This document shows positions 62,385-64,000 of a stretch of 64,000 nt of DNA, in pieces (within the stretch, counting starts at the first letter, position 1; every line of letters begins with the position of its first letter). The stretch is from Chloroflexi bacterium AL-N1 (GTDB taxonomy: Bacteria; Chloroflexota; Chloroflexia; Chloroflexales; Roseiflexaceae), in assembly GCA_013122435.1 (NCBI GenBank), contig WYDT01000035.1:1-64000 (forward strand), given 5' to 3'. A model generated the notes under the pieces. It saw only the letters and a list, made by a program, of their open reading frames with translations, made no database searches and was not told the origin of the DNA. The translations under genes and the position numbers were made by a program.

Positions 62385-64000
62385 ATGAGTCCCACGAACT
62401 ACGACGCCATTGTTGTTGGTGGTGGACATAACGGGCTGACGTGTGCCGGTTATCTCGCACGGGCCGGTCAACGAGTGTTGGTGTTAGAGCGACGCCCCAT
62501 TGTTGGTGGCGCCGTCTGTACCGAGGAAGTCATCCCTGGTTACAAGATCGACGTTGGTTCATCAGCCCACATTATGATCCATCTCACGCCAGTCATTCGT
62601 GACCTGGAATTAGAGAAACATGGACTTGAATATATCGACATGGACCCGTTTGCCTTCTATCCACTCCCTGATGGCTCAGGGTCGATTAGCTTTTACCGTG
62701 ACTTTGCCAAAACATACGAGTCTATTGCTCGAATCTCGGCCCATGATGCTGAGGCGTATCGACGCTTTGTAGATTTCTGGCGACCTATCAATGAGGGCGT
62801 GTTCGAAGCTTTTTTGAATCCTCCCAGCATGACCGGATTGTTTGGTGGGGTAGCCAAAGGCCAGATCCTCAGCGGGCAACTCAAAGATACGGTTGAAACA
62901 GTACGTCGCCTGTTCAGCTCGTATGGACAACTGATTGCCGAGACCTTTGAAAGTGAGGCCATGCGCGCAGCCATGACCTGGCTTGCAGCACAGTCGGGTC
63001 CACCACCAGATGAGCTTGGCGCGGGCGACTTCTTCGGGTGGCACTCGATGATGCATACCAGTGGCGCGATGCATCCCAAGGGCGGCAGCGGCATGCTTAC
63101 CCAGGCAATGGCTCGTTCGCTCGAAGCCGCTGGCGGTACTGTGCGGCTCAATGCACCAGTCAAACGCATCCTGATCCGTGGGAATCGAGCAGTCGGCGTT
63201 GAGCTGGAGGACGGTGAGAAAATTCAGGCACGGACGGTTATTTCAAATGCCCACGTGGTTACGACCCTGCTCAAGATGGTGGGTGAGGAAAATCTCCCCA
63301 GTGAGATGGTGCGGCGCATTCAGCAGATTCGCATCGGCAATGGCTTTGGCATGACGGTTCGTTGTGCTGCTTCTGCACTCCCCGATTATATTGCTGCGCC
63401 TTCAGGAGGTCACCCACACGAGAGTCACCACGGCTTGCAGTTGCTCTGCCCCACGATGAATTATGTGCGTGACGCATTTACCGACTACACCTGCGGCATG
63501 CCCTCCACCAATCCGGCGGTTATTGCGATGACCTTCTCTGCCATCGATCCCGTGGTAGCGCCCCCTGGCAAGCACACGGTGTTTCTCTGGGCACAATATT
63601 TCCCTTACACCCTGGCCAACGGTACACAGTGGAGCAATATACGTGAAGAGGTTGCTGACAACATTCTTGAAGTACTCTACCGCTATGCCCCCAACATGCG
63701 TGGTGCCATCATCGACCGTTTCATTCAAACTCCGTTGGATCTCGAACAACGGCTGGCGCTGATAAACGGCAATGTGATGCATGTAGAAATGTCACTGGAC
63801 CAGATGTTTTTCTTTCGCCCATTACCAGAGCTTGCCTCATACCGCACGCCCGTACGGGGCCTCTATCTGACTGGCGCAAGTACCCATCCTGGTGGTGGGG
63901 TCTTCGCGGCGAGTGGCTACAATACCGCCCGTGTCGTACTGGGCGATCAGCGGCGGAAAAAGATGTTGTGGACCGGGGCAGGGCTAGCGACAGCCGCAGC
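62385..64000 (+). CDS. CrtI/PYROXD2-like FAD-dependent oxidoreductase, cut by window edge
   Basis: An open frame of at least 538 codons with no stop before the right edge. The start ATG 62385 follows TTGGAGAG. The Rossmann FAD motif is YDAIVVGGGHNGLTCAGYLA, followed by LVLERRPIVGGAVCTEE. Near the end are MHPKGGSGMLTQAMARSLEA and GLYLTGASTHPGGGVFAASG, the second FAD-contact region of phytoene-desaturase-type and PYROXD2-type enzymes. It may desaturate carotenoid precursors or oxidise another lipid; the class cannot be decided without neighbours. The 54 bases after the secreted protein gene suggest a separate start. Confidence 0.85.
   Translation, partial: MSPTNYDAIVVGGGHNGLTCAGYLARAGQRVLVLERRPIVGGAVCTEEVIPGYKIDVGSSAHIMIHLTPVIRDLELEKHGLEYIDMDPFAFYPLPDGSGSISFYRDFAKTYESIARISAHDAEAYRRFVDFWRPINEGVFEAFLNPPSMTGLFGGVAKGQILSGQLKDTVETVRRLFSSYGQLIAETFESEAMRAAMTWLAAQSGPPPDELGAGDFFGWHSMMHTSGAMHPKGGSGMLTQAMARSLEAAGGTVRLNAPVKRILIRGNRAVGVELEDGEKIQARTVISNAHVVTTLLKMVGEENLPSEMVRRIQQIRIGNGFGMTVRCAASALPDYIAAPSGGHPHESHHGLQLLCPTMNYVRDAFTDYTCGMPSTNPAVIAMTFSAIDPVVAPPGKHTVFLWAQYFPYTLANGTQWSNIREEVADNILEVLYRYAPNMRGAIIDRFIQTPLDLEQRLALINGNVMHVEMSLDQMFFFRPLPELASYRTPVRGLYLTGASTHPGGGVFAASGYNTARVVLGDQRRKKMLWTGAGLATAA

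Overview
The window reads like a chromosomal segment of a filamentous Chloroflexota bacterium, most like Herpetosiphon. This is an inference from mid-range GC, many secreted proteins with Thr/Pro-rich linkers, short (Y/F)LPxI motifs at protein ends, and the mix of housekeeping genes. No rRNA, tRNA or CRISPR array was seen.

Layout. 0-9 kb: a DsbA-family lipoprotein with an in-frame TGA exactly at the first active-site cysteine, then folK, an alpha/beta hydrolase, an HD-GYP response regulator, two small HTH proteins, a CBM6 glycoside hydrolase and an acyl-CoA ligase. 10-24 kb: a large CBM6 plus alginate-lyase-like secreted enzyme, three secreted fibronectin-III or lectin-like proteins, and sugar-nucleotide genes (rfbF-like cytidylyltransferase, SDR epimerase/dehydratase, two C-methyltransferases, a GT2). 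24-29.7 kb: an AT-richer accessory island. It holds a RiPP-like locus on the minus strand (two duplicated short precursor genes, a SagB-type dehydrogenase, an MFS exporter, a subtilisin-like protease) with its own promoter, palindrome and terminator, flanked by a broken DUF3303 gene and a broken IS982 transposase. Several genes here carry indels or nonsense codons. 29.8-43.4 kb: an exopolysaccharide/cell-surface locus, all minus strand: CPBP protease, small membrane proteins, a polytopic membrane protein fused to two LysM domains, a Wzx-like flippase, a parallel beta-helix protein, three tandem paralogous GT2 enzymes and two further GT2s. 44.4-64 kb: typA/bipA, scattered purine genes (purK, purE, purC, purM), a small glycan-modification operon, a mazEF module, a short 6-phosphogluconate dehydrogenase, several secreted proteins, and a CrtI/PYROXD2-like FAD oxidoreductase cut by the right edge.

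How it fits together. Much of the window serves the cell surface: making nucleotide sugars, transferring and flipping glycans, and secreting polysaccharide-binding or -cleaving proteins. The most notable candidates for something undescribed are the UxxC (selenocysteine) DsbA-like lipoprotein with a SECIS-like hairpin, and the oxidase/subtilase peptide locus that has no visible YcaO cyclodehydratase and whose twin precursors share an identical apparent frameshift.

All family assignments come from reading motifs by eye; no database search was run.
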